From an uncultured Verrucomicrobiales bacterium (GTDB lineage: Bacteria; Verrucomicrobiota; Verrucomicrobiia; Limisphaerales; UBA1100), in contig CAJWVY010000013.1 of assembly GCA_913048135.1 (NCBI GenBank), positions 1-36,930 on the forward strand: 36,930 nucleotides of DNA, read 5' to 3'. The notes beneath the pieces were generated by a model. It had not been told where the DNA came from. It was given only the letters and a program-made list of their open reading frames with translations, and made no database searches. Within the stretch, counting starts at the first letter, position 1. The number at the start of each line of letters is the position of its first letter. Below, one piece after another: positions 1 through 8,341 of this stretch. Both the position numbers and the translations under genes were made by a program.

Positions 1-871
1 GATCCAGAACATTGCCGATGTAACGGTCCATGCGGGTGATCATCGCAGCGTGCGCGGCGCGCGGCGTGAAGTGCGGCGTGTAGCCGTAGCCCTGATCGCG
101 GGTGAAGGGCGGGTCATTCCATTTCTGCGCGAGGTAAGGCTTTAGTTCCTCATCGGGCACATGCAATGCCACGTGCGGAATGACGGTGGGGTAGTAGAGG
201 AAAAACGGTTTGTCCTTGTTCTGGCGGATGAACGCGAGCGCCTGTTCGTTGATGCGGTCGGGCGCGTAGTCCTGTCCCTTGAACACATCGTAGCTGCGCG
301 GATCCTTGGGATCGGCGTCCTTGGGCAGTGAGGCGTGTCCAGGCACAGGCGGTACGTTTTTGAGTGGCACACGTTTTTGGTCGCTCCAGAGATAGTCCGG
401 ATAATAACTGTGCGCATGTCGTTGGCAGTTGTAGCCGTAAAAACGATCGAAACCCTGCTCGATGGGATCGCCGTGCGAATGCGGCCCGCCGAGGCCCCAT
501 TTACCAAACGCGCCGGTCACATAACCCTGCGCTTGCAGCAGCTCGCCCATCGTTACCTCTTCGGGTGGTATGGGGTGTTGCCCCTCGGGTTTGAATTCCT
601 TGTTGTTGCGCACAAAGGCGTGGCCGGGATGTTTGCCGGTCATCAACACACACCGCGACGGTGCGCACACGGCGTTGCCGGAATAGTTCGCCGTAAACCG
701 CATGCCTTCGCGCGCAAGCTGGTCGAGGTGTGGCGTCTTGATTTTCTTTTGTCCGTAGGAGCCCAGCTCCGTCCAGCCGAGGTCATCGGCCATGATGAAA
801 ATGATGTTGGGCTTATCCGCCAGCAACGAGGGCACGAGAATAAACAGGCACAGAAAAAATAGACGTTTCAT
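1..871 (-). CDS. Sulfatase (arylsulfatase family), C-terminus beyond window
   Basis: This is a secreted formylglycine-dependent sulfatase of the alkaline phosphatase superfamily, expected to remove sulfate esters from polysaccharides or small molecules in the periplasm. About 290 residues are visible. There is a signal peptide (MKRLFFLCLFILVPSLLA), then metal-binding Asp29-Asp30 in IIFIMADDLGW, and the sulfatase signature CAPSR at residues 69-73, whose Cys69 would be converted to formylglycine. FGKWGLGG and the FLYYPTVIPH segment also match the fold. The ATG at 871 is chosen because the signal peptide follows directly. It lies about 57 bases downstream of the glycosidase gene in the same direction, so it is probably co-transcribed. 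The substrate cannot be told from sequence. The gene is intact as far as seen and runs off the left edge. Confidence 0.93.
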   Translation of the reverse strand, partial: MKRLFFLCLFILVPSLLADKPNIIFIMADDLGWTELGSYGQKKIKTPHLDQLAREGMRFTANYSGNAVCAPSRCVLMTGKHPGHAFVRNNKEFKPEGQHPIPPEEVTMGELLQAQGYVTGAFGKWGLGGPHSHGDPIEQGFDRFYGYNCQRHAHSYYPDYLWSDQKRVPLKNVPPVPGHASLPKDADPKDPRSYDVFKGQDYAPDRINEQALAFIRQNKDKPFFLYYPTVIPHVALHVPDEELKPYLAQKWNDPPFTRDQGYGYTPHFTPRAAHAAMITRMDRYIGNVLD

Positions 872-928
872 GGTGTGGGCCCAGTTTGCCAGAATGGCGG
901 CCGTTTGCAATCGGAATGGCAGCGCGCA

Positions 929-2137
929 CTACGGCTTCACACGGTTCCACAGTGCCAGCAACGTTTTCCGGGCTTCTACTGTGCGGTTGGAAAACAGCTG
1001 CTGGGCGATGGCATCGTAGTGGGGATCGAGTTCCTTGATCTTCGGATCGTGCTTGCGGAGCTGGTACAACATCACCGGCAGACGAAGATCGGCCGGGATG
1101 AAATGGAAGGCTGGATCAATTTTCGCTCGCCGGCCTTGGAGCGATTCGAGGTAGCGATAGCCAAACTCTTGCGTTGGCTCGATGATGGTGCCCTCGCCGA
1201 AATCATTCCACGTGGCGATCTGGATTATGCGCGCCTTGCCGTGCCATGCCCGGTCCAGCGTCTGCTCAAAGGTTTGGCCGTTTTGATCGTCGAGATATCC
1301 GTAGCTGTCATGCAGGCCGGCTTCCCGGTAGATGTCATGAAACTTCGGGAACACCGCCGCGATGATGGATTCTCCTTTGGCCGCTCGTCGGTCGAGATCG
1401 TTGAGGTATTGATTCCAATCGGCCGGAGCCAGCCGTTTGCCGCCATGCACAGGCGGCCAGCCAAAGGCATTGGAGCCGGGAAGTTGCGCCGTGAGATGCG
1501 GCAGGGCATAGGTGGCGGGTGCCGGCTTCAGTCCGGCCGTCAGCTGCGGCCATTGGGCGGTGGTAAAATGTTGCGGGCCGAAGACCAGCAACAACGGCCG
1601 GCCGCCGTCTTTCACGTACGCCGGATCCCGAAACCAATTCGTTTGCAGCCAACGCATCACGGCCTGCCCGTGCGGTACGACCTGCGCGGGTGGGAGGATC
1701 TTGTCGGCGACCATGTGCTTCACGGTTTGGTCCTCGTAACACACGGCGAATTTCAGGCCGGCGCGCTTGAGGTGCTTGATGAAATGCTGCGAGTTGCGAT
1801 GGATGAGCGCGTAATCGTTGTGCTTACGTATGCCGTACCAGTCGAGAATCGCGCCGTCGATGCCGGCGAATTTCATCAATAGCGCATGACACTCAAGGGC
1901 ATGCGGATCGTTCGAATCGTATGCGCCAATCAGCGGCCGATAATGCGAGGCCAGTTCGCGCCGGCCCTGGACGACTTTGTCCGGCTGAAACTTGTTCATC
2001 GTCCAGTGCCAGCCCCACTGGCCGCTTACTGCCTTGGATTCGTACCACGGCATGTAATGCGCGAGCACTAGTTTACGCTCAGCGGCTGTGCCGGGGAGGG
2101 AAAACCACAGCAGCGCGATGAACCCCAACCAGCGCAT
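929..2137 (-). CDS. GH99/GH71-like glycoside hydrolase
   Basis: A 402-residue exported protein resembling glycoside hydrolase family 99 (endo-alpha-mannosidase type) and family 71. Evidence: signal peptide (MRWLGFIALLWFSLPGTAA), then LAHYMPWYESK near residue 25, typical of the first barrel strand, GAILDWYG near residue 95, and WNDFGEGTIIEPT near residue 315, the conserved acidic segment of this clan. The likely role is endo-cleavage of mannose-rich or alpha-glucan-type glycans. Its ATG shares one base with the stop of the upstream phosphoesterase gene (TAATG at 2135-2139), so the two are translationally coupled. The phosphoesterase upstream and sulfatase downstream suggest joint processing of a decorated polysaccharide. 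The clan assignment is good; the exact family and substrate are inference. Confidence 0.82.
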   Translation of the reverse strand: MRWLGFIALLWFSLPGTAAERKLVLAHYMPWYESKAVSGQWGWHWTMNKFQPDKVVQGRRELASHYRPLIGAYDSNDPHALECHALLMKFAGIDGAILDWYGIRKHNDYALIHRNSQHFIKHLKRAGLKFAVCYEDQTVKHMVADKILPPAQVVPHGQAVMRWLQTNWFRDPAYVKDGGRPLLLVFGPQHFTTAQWPQLTAGLKPAPATYALPHLTAQLPGSNAFGWPPVHGGKRLAPADWNQYLNDLDRRAAKGESIIAAVFPKFHDIYREAGLHDSYGYLDDQNGQTFEQTLDRAWHGKARIIQIATWNDFGEGTIIEPTQEFGYRYLESLQGRRAKIDPAFHFIPADLRLPVMLYQLRKHDPKIKELDPHYDAIAQQLFSNRTVEARKTLLALWNRVKP

Positions 2138-3663
2138 TATTCCACCCGCAGAATGCGTTTGGCGGTGTATTCACGGCCGTACATATCGCGCGTGACGGCC
2201 TCGAGGAGGTGGGCGCCCTTGGGAAGCTTGGCGGGCAGGGGGCCTTTCCAGAGATGATACGAATCACGCGCGGGGTTCAGCTCGGGTGACACCTTGGCGA
2301 GTTTTTCCGCGGCGTGCAATTGCACGTAATATGGATCTGGCTCGATCGTCTTTTTCAGCGGCGTCCATTTGCCGCCGTTCACGCGCAGTTTCACAGTGGA
2401 TTTCTCCGAACCGGCAAACACATTCACATACACGGACGTCTTGGCCACATCAGCGGCGGCGAGCGCCACGGGCGCGTGGATGCGTAGCTGGTGGTTGGCG
2501 GGGAACCGCGAGGCCTTGAAGTCGAAGGTGGCCTTGGCGCCGTCGAAGGTGATGATCGAATAGCCGTTGGGCGCGCCGTCGCGCATGGTCGTGTGCGGAA
2601 TACCGCGTTCGTCCTTGGCCCCTTTCCACCACGTGCCGCTCACGGTGACGTTGACGATGTGATGATGCGGTTTCGCTCCCATCCAGCCGTCGCCACGGTC
2701 AATAAACTGGTGCGCCTGCCAGTGTGTGTGGCCGGAAATGCTCAATGTGTACGGGCGCTTTTCGATCAAGCGATACAGCGCTTGCCGATCGCCCGTGCCG
2801 GTGAGGGGGATATGCATCATCAGCATAACCAGCCGATCTTTCGGCACACGCGCAAGGGAGGCTTTCACGAAGGCGAGCTGCCGCTTGCCAAACGCGCCGC
2901 GGTAGGCCGATCGCTTGCGCGCCTCGTCGTGGTACCAGTCAACGTTGTCCAGCACGATAAAGTGCACTTTGCCATAGTCGTACGAATAATACGCCGGGCC
3001 GTAAATGCGCTCAAAGGTCTCGTCGGAATGTTCGTCCAGCTTAGCCTCGAAGTTTAAATCGTGATTGCCGATCACGTTGTACCAAGGGATGCCGATTAAC
3101 GCCACGGTGCGGTTGAGGCTGCTGAATAGTGACAGATTATCATTCATGATATCGCCCAAGGTCACGCCGAACTTCGCGTCCGTGCCCACCAGTTCCGCGA
3201 CCACGTCATTGGCGATGTAATCAATCTGCGTCTGCGACGTCGGTTGCGGGTCGCCAAAGAACACCGCGCGAAATTGGTCCGGCTCCGCCTGTTTGCGTAG
3301 CGGAAAATCAATCGACTTCGGTAACGGTCCCGTCGGTTTGCTCCCGGGGAAACGGGATGGCGGGGAGCCTTTCGGTTTATGGATGTAATGAAACTGCGGC
3401 AGCTTGTGCGCGTTTAGCGGCGTCATCCAGCCGCTGGGCTTGAGCACAAACAGAATCGTGTCGTCAGTCACCGGTAATTGCCAGCGCCCGTCCGCATCCG
3501 TCTCCACAATCGCCTCGCCATTGGACACGCCCACGCCCGCGAGTCCCTTCTCGTCTGGGTCGCGCTGGCCATTTCCGTTGGCGTCGTTGAACACAGTCCC
3601 TGAAGCCATTTCCACCGCCCAAGCAATGCTAGCGGTACATAATAGAGTGATGATCGTTTTCAT
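2137..3663 (-). CDS. Calcineurin-like metallophosphoesterase, exported
   Basis: A 508-residue exported metallophosphoesterase. After a signal peptide (MKTIITLLCTASIAWA) comes a small beta-rich N-terminal domain (about 20-120) with SGTVFNDANGNGQRDPDEKG, an SdrD-B/MetallophosN-like segment with Ca-binding-type Asp/Asn. The catalytic domain shows the family motifs in order: GDPQ (137-140), GDIMND (from 170), GNHD (199-202), MMHIPL and SGHTHWQAH. A C-terminal beta domain follows from about residue 370, as in calcineurin-like proteins with their own C-terminal domain. The frame is open for 95 codons further upstream, but that stretch lies inside the PQQ gene and has no family character. The ATG at 3663 has a strong Shine-Dalgarno (GGGAGAA) and starts 2 bases past the PQQ stop. 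The substrate (phosphodiester or phosphomonoester) is unknown. Confidence 0.9.
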   Translation of the reverse strand: MKTIITLLCTASIAWAVEMASGTVFNDANGNGQRDPDEKGLAGVGVSNGEAIVETDADGRWQLPVTDDTILFVLKPSGWMTPLNAHKLPQFHYIHKPKGSPPSRFPGSKPTGPLPKSIDFPLRKQAEPDQFRAVFFGDPQPTSQTQIDYIANDVVAELVGTDAKFGVTLGDIMNDNLSLFSSLNRTVALIGIPWYNVIGNHDLNFEAKLDEHSDETFERIYGPAYYSYDYGKVHFIVLDNVDWYHDEARKRSAYRGAFGKRQLAFVKASLARVPKDRLVMLMMHIPLTGTGDRQALYRLIEKRPYTLSISGHTHWQAHQFIDRGDGWMGAKPHHHIVNVTVSGTWWKGAKDERGIPHTTMRDGAPNGYSIITFDGAKATFDFKASRFPANHQLRIHAPVALAAADVAKTSVYVNVFAGSEKSTVKLRVNGGKWTPLKKTIEPDPYYVQLHAAEKLAKVSPELNPARDSYHLWKGPLPAKLPKGAHLLEAVTRDMYGREYTAKRILRVE

Positions 3664-3665
3664 TT

Positions 3666-4916
3666 TTAATTTCTCCCAATGCAATATAGCCACTCCTGCC
3701 GGCCGCCGCGCTTGGCGGTGACTCGGAGGTAGAGGCGGCTGCCGCTGATAACCGGGGAGGCGTACATTTCCTCGCCAAGTTGATTGGTGGCCAGCAACTT
3801 GAACTCTTTCGGGTCCGTGCTGAACACGTAGCTTTTGCCCGCGAGATTGGTGGCGTAAATGCGGTTGCCGGCGAGAACAGGGGAGGCGAAAAAGGCGCCG
3901 CCGAGCCGTTCCTTCCAGCGTTCCTTGCCGGTAGCCGAATCCCAGCACACCGCAAAACCGGCATCCATCGTGGCGTAGAGTTGATCGCCCTTCACCAGCA
4001 TGGAAGGCACATACACACGCGCGGTATTTTGCCAGGCCACCTCGCCGGAGCCATCAGCCTCCACGGCCATGGTGTGATTCTTCGGCCAGCCGCCGCTGAT
4101 GAATACGCGTTTGCCGTCGGTCACCGTGGTAGTTACGCACTCCTGCGTGCTGCCCTTGATCTCCCAATGCTTCTTGCCCGTGAGAGGGTCGAGGCTGGTG
4201 ATGAGTTCAGCACCGGCAAACACCATCTGCAATTTGTCATGCGCAGTGACCATCACCGGCGTGGTGTAGTTCGGATACTTCGGTCGTTGAATGCGCCATA
4301 GCTCCTTGCCGGTCTGCTTGTTGAACCCGACCACCGCGCCGCCGATCTGTTTGCTGTCCGCCTTGGCCACCACCACGTTTTGATAAATCATCGGCGACGT
4401 GCCGTAGCCTTGGTGGATCACATAATCGCTCACCGGTTGTTGCCAGAGCACCTTGCCGTCCATGCCCAGCGTCGTGAGAAAGACCTGCTTGTCATTCGGG
4501 AACGTCACGTACAACTGCTCCCCGTCGCATACCACCGATGAGGAGGCATGTGACGCGTGTTTGTTGCCACCCTTCAAAAACTTGCCCGTGTGCACCGGCG
4601 TCCGCCAAATCAATTTCCCCGTCGCTTTCGCAAGGCAGAGCACCGATTGCACCTGCGAATCCGCCTCCGCCGTGGCGAGATAAATATGGTCGCCCACAAT
4701 CGTCGGCGTACTGTGCCCGCGCCCCGGCAGCGCTGTTTTCCATGCAACATTTTCCGTGATGCTCCATTTTAAGGGCAAGCCCTCGACCGCCTGCGCATGG
4801 CCATCGCCCTGCAATCCCCGCCATGCCGGCCAGTCGGTGGATTGAAACTTAATGGGTTCAGCGAAACTGATGACGGCTGTGCCAAGGGCGATGAGGAGCA
4901 TTGAACACCAATTCAT
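3666..4916 (-). CDS. PQQ-like beta-propeller repeat protein
   Basis: A 416-residue exported beta-propeller of the PQQ-enzyme-repeat (PQQ_2) type. The signal peptide is at the N-terminus (ATG 4916; ATG 4901 is an alternative start six codons in), followed by WPAWRGLQGDGHA, the usual opening of these verrucomicrobial/planctomycetal proteins. Repeated blades carry TGKLIWRTP, TGKELWRIQ, TGKKHWEIKG and TGKERWKERLGG. No methanol-dehydrogenase catalytic residues were recognised, so a binding or assembly role is as likely as enzymatic activity. It is the first gene of a tightly packed minus-strand run with the phosphoesterase, glycosidase and sulfatase, divergent from the dehydrogenase pair on plus. 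The long open frame continuing upstream to 6308 is only the antisense of that neighbour. Confidence 0.9.
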   Translation of the reverse strand: MNWCSMLLIALGTAVISFAEPIKFQSTDWPAWRGLQGDGHAQAVEGLPLKWSITENVAWKTALPGRGHSTPTIVGDHIYLATAEADSQVQSVLCLAKATGKLIWRTPVHTGKFLKGGNKHASHASSSVVCDGEQLYVTFPNDKQVFLTTLGMDGKVLWQQPVSDYVIHQGYGTSPMIYQNVVVAKADSKQIGGAVVGFNKQTGKELWRIQRPKYPNYTTPVMVTAHDKLQMVFAGAELITSLDPLTGKKHWEIKGSTQECVTTTVTDGKRVFISGGWPKNHTMAVEADGSGEVAWQNTARVYVPSMLVKGDQLYATMDAGFAVCWDSATGKERWKERLGGAFFASPVLAGNRIYATNLAGKSYVFSTDPKEFKLLATNQLGEEMYASPVISGSRLYLRVTAKRGGRQEWLYCIGRN

Positions 4917-4943
4917 GTCGCTAGCCTTGCCGGAAACTGGACT

Positions 4944-4967
4944 ACGGGCAAGGTGGAACTTGCCCGT
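4944..4967. repeat. 9-bp perfect palindrome in divergent intergenic region
   Basis: ACGGGCAAG (4944-4952) and CTTGCCCGT (4959-4967) are exact reverse complements around a 6-base loop. It lies between the two divergently transcribed genes and resembles the GC-rich REP-like hairpins often seen between genes of GC-rich bacteria. It has no T-run, so it is not a classical terminator. Its position also argues against using the GTG at 4953 as a start for the plus-strand gene. Confidence 0.6.
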
Positions 4968-4994
4968 CCTTGGAGCATCGGTCATGCTTCGGAT

Positions 4995-6941
4995 ATGCAA
5001 ATTCGTTTGGCGGTGGCCGCGGTATTGTGGAGTGGAGTGACGGTTCTGTTGGCGGCGGTAAAGCCGAGCCAACCGGTGGTTGAGAAACCGTTTCCGCCGG
5101 TTGAGGCGGCGCGGACGATGCAGGTGCCGAAGGGATTCAACGTGACGCTCTTTGCGGGCGAGCCAGCTATCACGCAGCCGATTGGGTTTTGCCTCGATGA
5201 CCGCGGGCGGTTGTGGGTGGCGGAGGCGAAGAATTATCCGGATAAGAAGGCGGGTCTGAACGATCGCATTATCATTCTCGAGGATACCGACGGCGACGGT
5301 CGGCATGACAAGCGGATCGTATTTTACGACAAACTCGAGTATGTGAGCGGCATCGAGGTCGGTTTCGGCGGGGTGTGGGTGATGTCGTTGCCGAATTTTT
5401 ATTTTATCCCGGATGAAGATTACGATGGGGTGCCAGACGGGAAACCCAAGGTGTTGCTCGATGGCTTCGGCACACACGCCAACGCGCACAATATCGCCAA
5501 TGGTTTTGCGTGGGGGCCGGACGGTTGGTTGTACGCTACGCACGGGCGCTCGAATTGGTCGCTGGTGGGCAAGCCGGGCACGCCGGAGGCTGAGCGCCGG
5601 CGTATTGATGGCGGCGTGTGGCGGTATCATCCGGTGCAGCATCGTTGGGAGATTTTTGCTGATGGCACGACCAATCCGTGGGGTATTGACTGGAATGATT
5701 ACGGCCAGGCGTTTGTCTGCAACTGCGTGAACCCGCATCTCTTTCACGTGATCCAGGGTGCATACTATGAGCCGAGTCGTAATCGGCCCACTGGCCGGTT
5801 TGCCTATGAGCGCATTGCGACCATTGCCGATCATTTGCATTTCACGAACACCAAGACCATCCGCGCGGGCATCGGCACTCCCGAGGAGGATAAGGCCGGC
5901 GGTGGGCACGCGCACTGCGGCACGATGGTGTATCTCGGCGATAATTGGCCGGCGAAATATCGCGGGCAGGTGTTCATGAACAACATTCATGGTCGGCGCG
6001 TGAACATGGATGTGCTCACGCGCAAGGGCAGCGGGTACACCGCCTCGCACGCGCCGGATGTCATGCGCGCGGCCGATCCGTGGTTCGTGGGCGTGAGTCT
6101 GGCGTACGGTCCGGATGGCGGCGTGTATGTCAGCGATTTTTCGGACACCGGCGAATGCCATCACACGCGCAATACGCGCAAGCACACGGGGCGCATTTAC
6201 AAGATTACATACGGCAAACCCAAGCCGTGGCGCGGGGACATCGGCAAGCTCAAGACCGAGGAGCTTGCCGCGCTGCAGTTGCACGACAACGACTGGTTCG
6301 TGCGTCATGCCCGCCGCGTGTTACATGAGCGGTTGGATTACACACAAAAAATCTGGAGCCCCACCTCGTCGGAGCCGGAGAAAAACCACGCCGCTTGGCG
6401 GTCGTTCCGTGAGGGGCGCTTCGCCGAGACGGATACAGTTTTGAAACAACAACTCGCCGAACACAAAAGCGTGCCCAAGCGGCTGCGCGCGTTGTGGGCC
6501 TTGTACGTGTCCGACGGCGTGGAGGCGGATGATCTGATGGCGTTGTTCAAGGACCGCAACGAGCACGTGCGCGCTTGGGCGATTCAGTTGCTCATGAATG
6601 ATTTTCGCATGGCCAAGGGCGCTGTGGCGTCGCTCACTGAAATGGCGGAGAACGATAAATCGCCGCTGGTTCGCCTCTACCTCGCTAGTGCTGCCCAGCG
6701 CGTGCCGGTGAATTTGCGCGCGCCACTGCTTAAGGCGCTGCTCGCGCATGGCGAGGATGTGGATGACCCGAATCTACCGCTCATGTACTGGTACGCCACC
6801 GAACCGGTTGTGGCGGCGGATCCCAAGACCGGCGTGCAACTCCTCGCCGCCTGCAAGCTCCCCAAAGTCCGCCAATTCATCACTCGGCGGATGGCGACTG
6901 GACGTGAGGCGTCCGATACGGAATTATCCCCTCGCCGATGA
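4995..6941 (+). CDS. PVC-type membrane-bound dehydrogenase domain protein (propeller + HEAT), lacking the haem domain
   Basis: A 648-residue exported protein matching the Planctomycetes/Verrucomicrobia membrane-bound dehydrogenase family (TIGR02604 type), a soluble-glucose-dehydrogenase-like propeller. After the signal peptide (MQIRLAVAAVLWSGVTVLLA) come VPKGFNVTLFAGEP, RLWVAEAKNYP, IILEDTDGDGRHDK, NGFAWGPDGWLYATHG, TTNPWGIDWNDYGQ and AYGPDGGVYVSDFSDTGECHH, then an alpha-helical HEAT-like tail from about residue 420. Members normally continue into a CxxCH haem domain; here that part is in the next gene, which overlaps by 4 bases (ATGA at 6938-6941), so this is a split version. The ATG at 4995 is chosen because the signal peptide begins there; a GTG at 4953 lies in a hairpin. 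The electron donor/substrate is unknown. Confidence 0.88.
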   Translation: MQIRLAVAAVLWSGVTVLLAAVKPSQPVVEKPFPPVEAARTMQVPKGFNVTLFAGEPAITQPIGFCLDDRGRLWVAEAKNYPDKKAGLNDRIIILEDTDGDGRHDKRIVFYDKLEYVSGIEVGFGGVWVMSLPNFYFIPDEDYDGVPDGKPKVLLDGFGTHANAHNIANGFAWGPDGWLYATHGRSNWSLVGKPGTPEAERRRIDGGVWRYHPVQHRWEIFADGTTNPWGIDWNDYGQAFVCNCVNPHLFHVIQGAYYEPSRNRPTGRFAYERIATIADHLHFTNTKTIRAGIGTPEEDKAGGGHAHCGTMVYLGDNWPAKYRGQVFMNNIHGRRVNMDVLTRKGSGYTASHAPDVMRAADPWFVGVSLAYGPDGGVYVSDFSDTGECHHTRNTRKHTGRIYKITYGKPKPWRGDIGKLKTEELAALQLHDNDWFVRHARRVLHERLDYTQKIWSPTSSEPEKNHAAWRSFREGRFAETDTVLKQQLAEHKSVPKRLRALWALYVSDGVEADDLMALFKDRNEHVRAWAIQLLMNDFRMAKGAVASLTEMAENDKSPLVRLYLASAAQRVPVNLRAPLLKALLAHGEDVDDPNLPLMYWYATEPVVAADPKTGVQLLAACKLPKVRQFITRRMATGREASDTELSPRR

Positions 6942-8134
6942 AACAACTGTTCATTTTACTATTGGCCGGACTGCTCTGGCTGCCCGTCACGTCCCACTCC
7001 CAGGATGCGGAGGCGTTGGGGGCGTTGGTGGGAGTGTTGAAGGATGTGGATGATCCGGCGTTTCAATTGGACATCCTGAAAGGCATCGCCGAGGCGCTCA
7101 AAGGGCAGCGCAATATGAAGCCGCCCAAGGGTTGGGCGGAGGTGGCCCCGAAGCTGGCCAAGAGCCCGAAGGCCGAGGTGCGGCAATTGGCGCAGCAGTT
7201 GTCGCTGACCTTTGGCAGCAAAGACGCGCTGGCGTCCTTGCGCAAGGTGTTGCAGGACACGAAGGTCAAGTCGGCGGATCGTCGCAAGGCGTTGGCGTCC
7301 TTGATCGATGCACGGGATACACAGTTGCCCGTGGTGCTGCGGACGTTGCTCTCCGAACCGGCCATGCGGCGCGATGCGTTGCGCGGCTTGGGCGCGGTGG
7401 AGGACTCCGCCACGCCCGGCGCGATTCTGAAAATTTATACCACGCTGGATACCGCCGGTCGGCGCGATGCCTTGACCACGCTGGCCTCGCGCGTGAGTTA
7501 CGCCAAGGAGTTGATGGCGGCCGTGACGGCCGGCACGGTGAAGGCCAATGAACTGCCGGCCGATACCGTGCGGCAATTGCGCGCGCTCGGGCAAAAGGAG
7601 ATCAACGCGCAGCTCGACAAGGTTTGGGGCGTGAGCCGGTCGACGCCGGAGGCAAAGCTCAAGGAGATCGAGAAATATAAGAAGCTGCTCTCCACGCGTA
7701 TCAGTGTGCCGGATAATCTTTCGAACGGTCGCGCGTTGTATCAACGTACCTGCGCCCAATGCCACAAGCTCTACGGCGAAGGCGGCGAGATCGGCCCGGA
7801 CATCACCGGCTCTAATCGTAACAACCTCGATTATCTGCTGCAGAACATTATTGATCCGAATGCGGATATCCCGAACGATTATCGGACAACTATCGTACGC
7901 CTGAAAGACAAGCGTGTGTTGGTGGGCGTGATCCGCCAGAGCGAAGGGCAGTCCGTGACGCTGGCGACGGTGGCCGGTTCGGTGACAGTGGCCAAGTCGG
8001 ATGTGGCGGCCATTGAGCCGCAGAATTTTTCCATGATGCCCGAAGGCTTAGTACTGGCCTTCAAGGAAGGCGAACTGCGCGACCTCGTGGCCTACCTCCG
8101 CGGCACCAGCCAAGTGCCGTTGCCGAAGGAGTGA
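6938..8134 (+). CDS. HEAT-repeat cytochrome c-like haem-binding protein (TIGR02603 type)
   Basis: A 398-residue exported protein that completes the split dehydrogenase. It has a signal peptide (MKQLFILLLAGLLWLPVTSHS), about 200 residues of helical HEAT-like repeats rich in Ala/Leu, and a C-terminal haem-binding domain. The haem c attachment motif is CAQCH at residues 272-276, with the family features GEIGPDITGSNR, NIIDPNADIP and SMMPEGL (likely axial Met) before the final helix DLVAYLRG. Its ATG overlaps the stop of the propeller gene by 4 bases, so they should be made together and probably act as a periplasmic electron-transfer pair. A fused equivalent (propeller, HEAT and haem in one chain) lies just downstream on the other strand. 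Confidence 0.88.
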   Translation: MKQLFILLLAGLLWLPVTSHSQDAEALGALVGVLKDVDDPAFQLDILKGIAEALKGQRNMKPPKGWAEVAPKLAKSPKAEVRQLAQQLSLTFGSKDALASLRKVLQDTKVKSADRRKALASLIDARDTQLPVVLRTLLSEPAMRRDALRGLGAVEDSATPGAILKIYTTLDTAGRRDALTTLASRVSYAKELMAAVTAGTVKANELPADTVRQLRALGQKEINAQLDKVWGVSRSTPEAKLKEIEKYKKLLSTRISVPDNLSNGRALYQRTCAQCHKLYGEGGEIGPDITGSNRNNLDYLLQNIIDPNADIPNDYRTTIVRLKDKRVLVGVIRQSEGQSVTLATVAGSVTVAKSDVAAIEPQNFSMMPEGLVLAFKEGELRDLVAYLRGTSQVPLPKE

Positions 8135-8341
8135 GGCTGCCGGGCCGATGTTTTTGGTGGGCGGCACGATCAAAGCGGGCCTACACGCCGCGCATCCGAG
8201 TCTCACCGATCTGGATCAGGGCGATCTCAAGCACCTACCGATTTCCGCAGTATCTACACCACGCTCCTCGAAGACTGGCTCTGCTGGGATGCCAAAGCCG
8301 CCGTGGGCGGGGAGTTTAAGAAACTTCCTTTGTTCGCCTGA
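8133..8341 (+). pseudogene. DUF1501 C-terminal remnant with frameshift
   Basis: Reading plus strand from 8133 gives EAAGPMFLVGGTIKAG and then HPSLTDLDQGDLKH, the conserved C-terminal part of DUF1501 proteins. After 8234 the homologous reading moves to another frame: TDFRSIYTTLLEDWLCWD, then AVGGEFKKLPLFA and a stop at 8339-8341, again classic DUF1501 ending. One base has been lost near 8235-8236. Everything N-terminal (about 350-400 residues) is absent; the homology begins exactly at the stop codon of the cytochrome gene (8132-8134). It is therefore a decayed end of a deleted gene, fixed between two convergent genes. Confidence 0.8.

Noticed and set aside
4953-4994. GTG at 4953 as start of the plus-strand dehydrogenase
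   Set aside because: It falls in the loop of a palindrome and adds residues before a clear signal peptide; ATG 4995 fits better.
4917-6308. Open minus-strand frame extending the PQQ gene upstream to an 880-codon protein
   Set aside because: It is antisense to the well-supported dehydrogenase gene, shows low-complexity Arg/His/Pro-rich translation, and the signal peptide of the PQQ protein begins at 4916.
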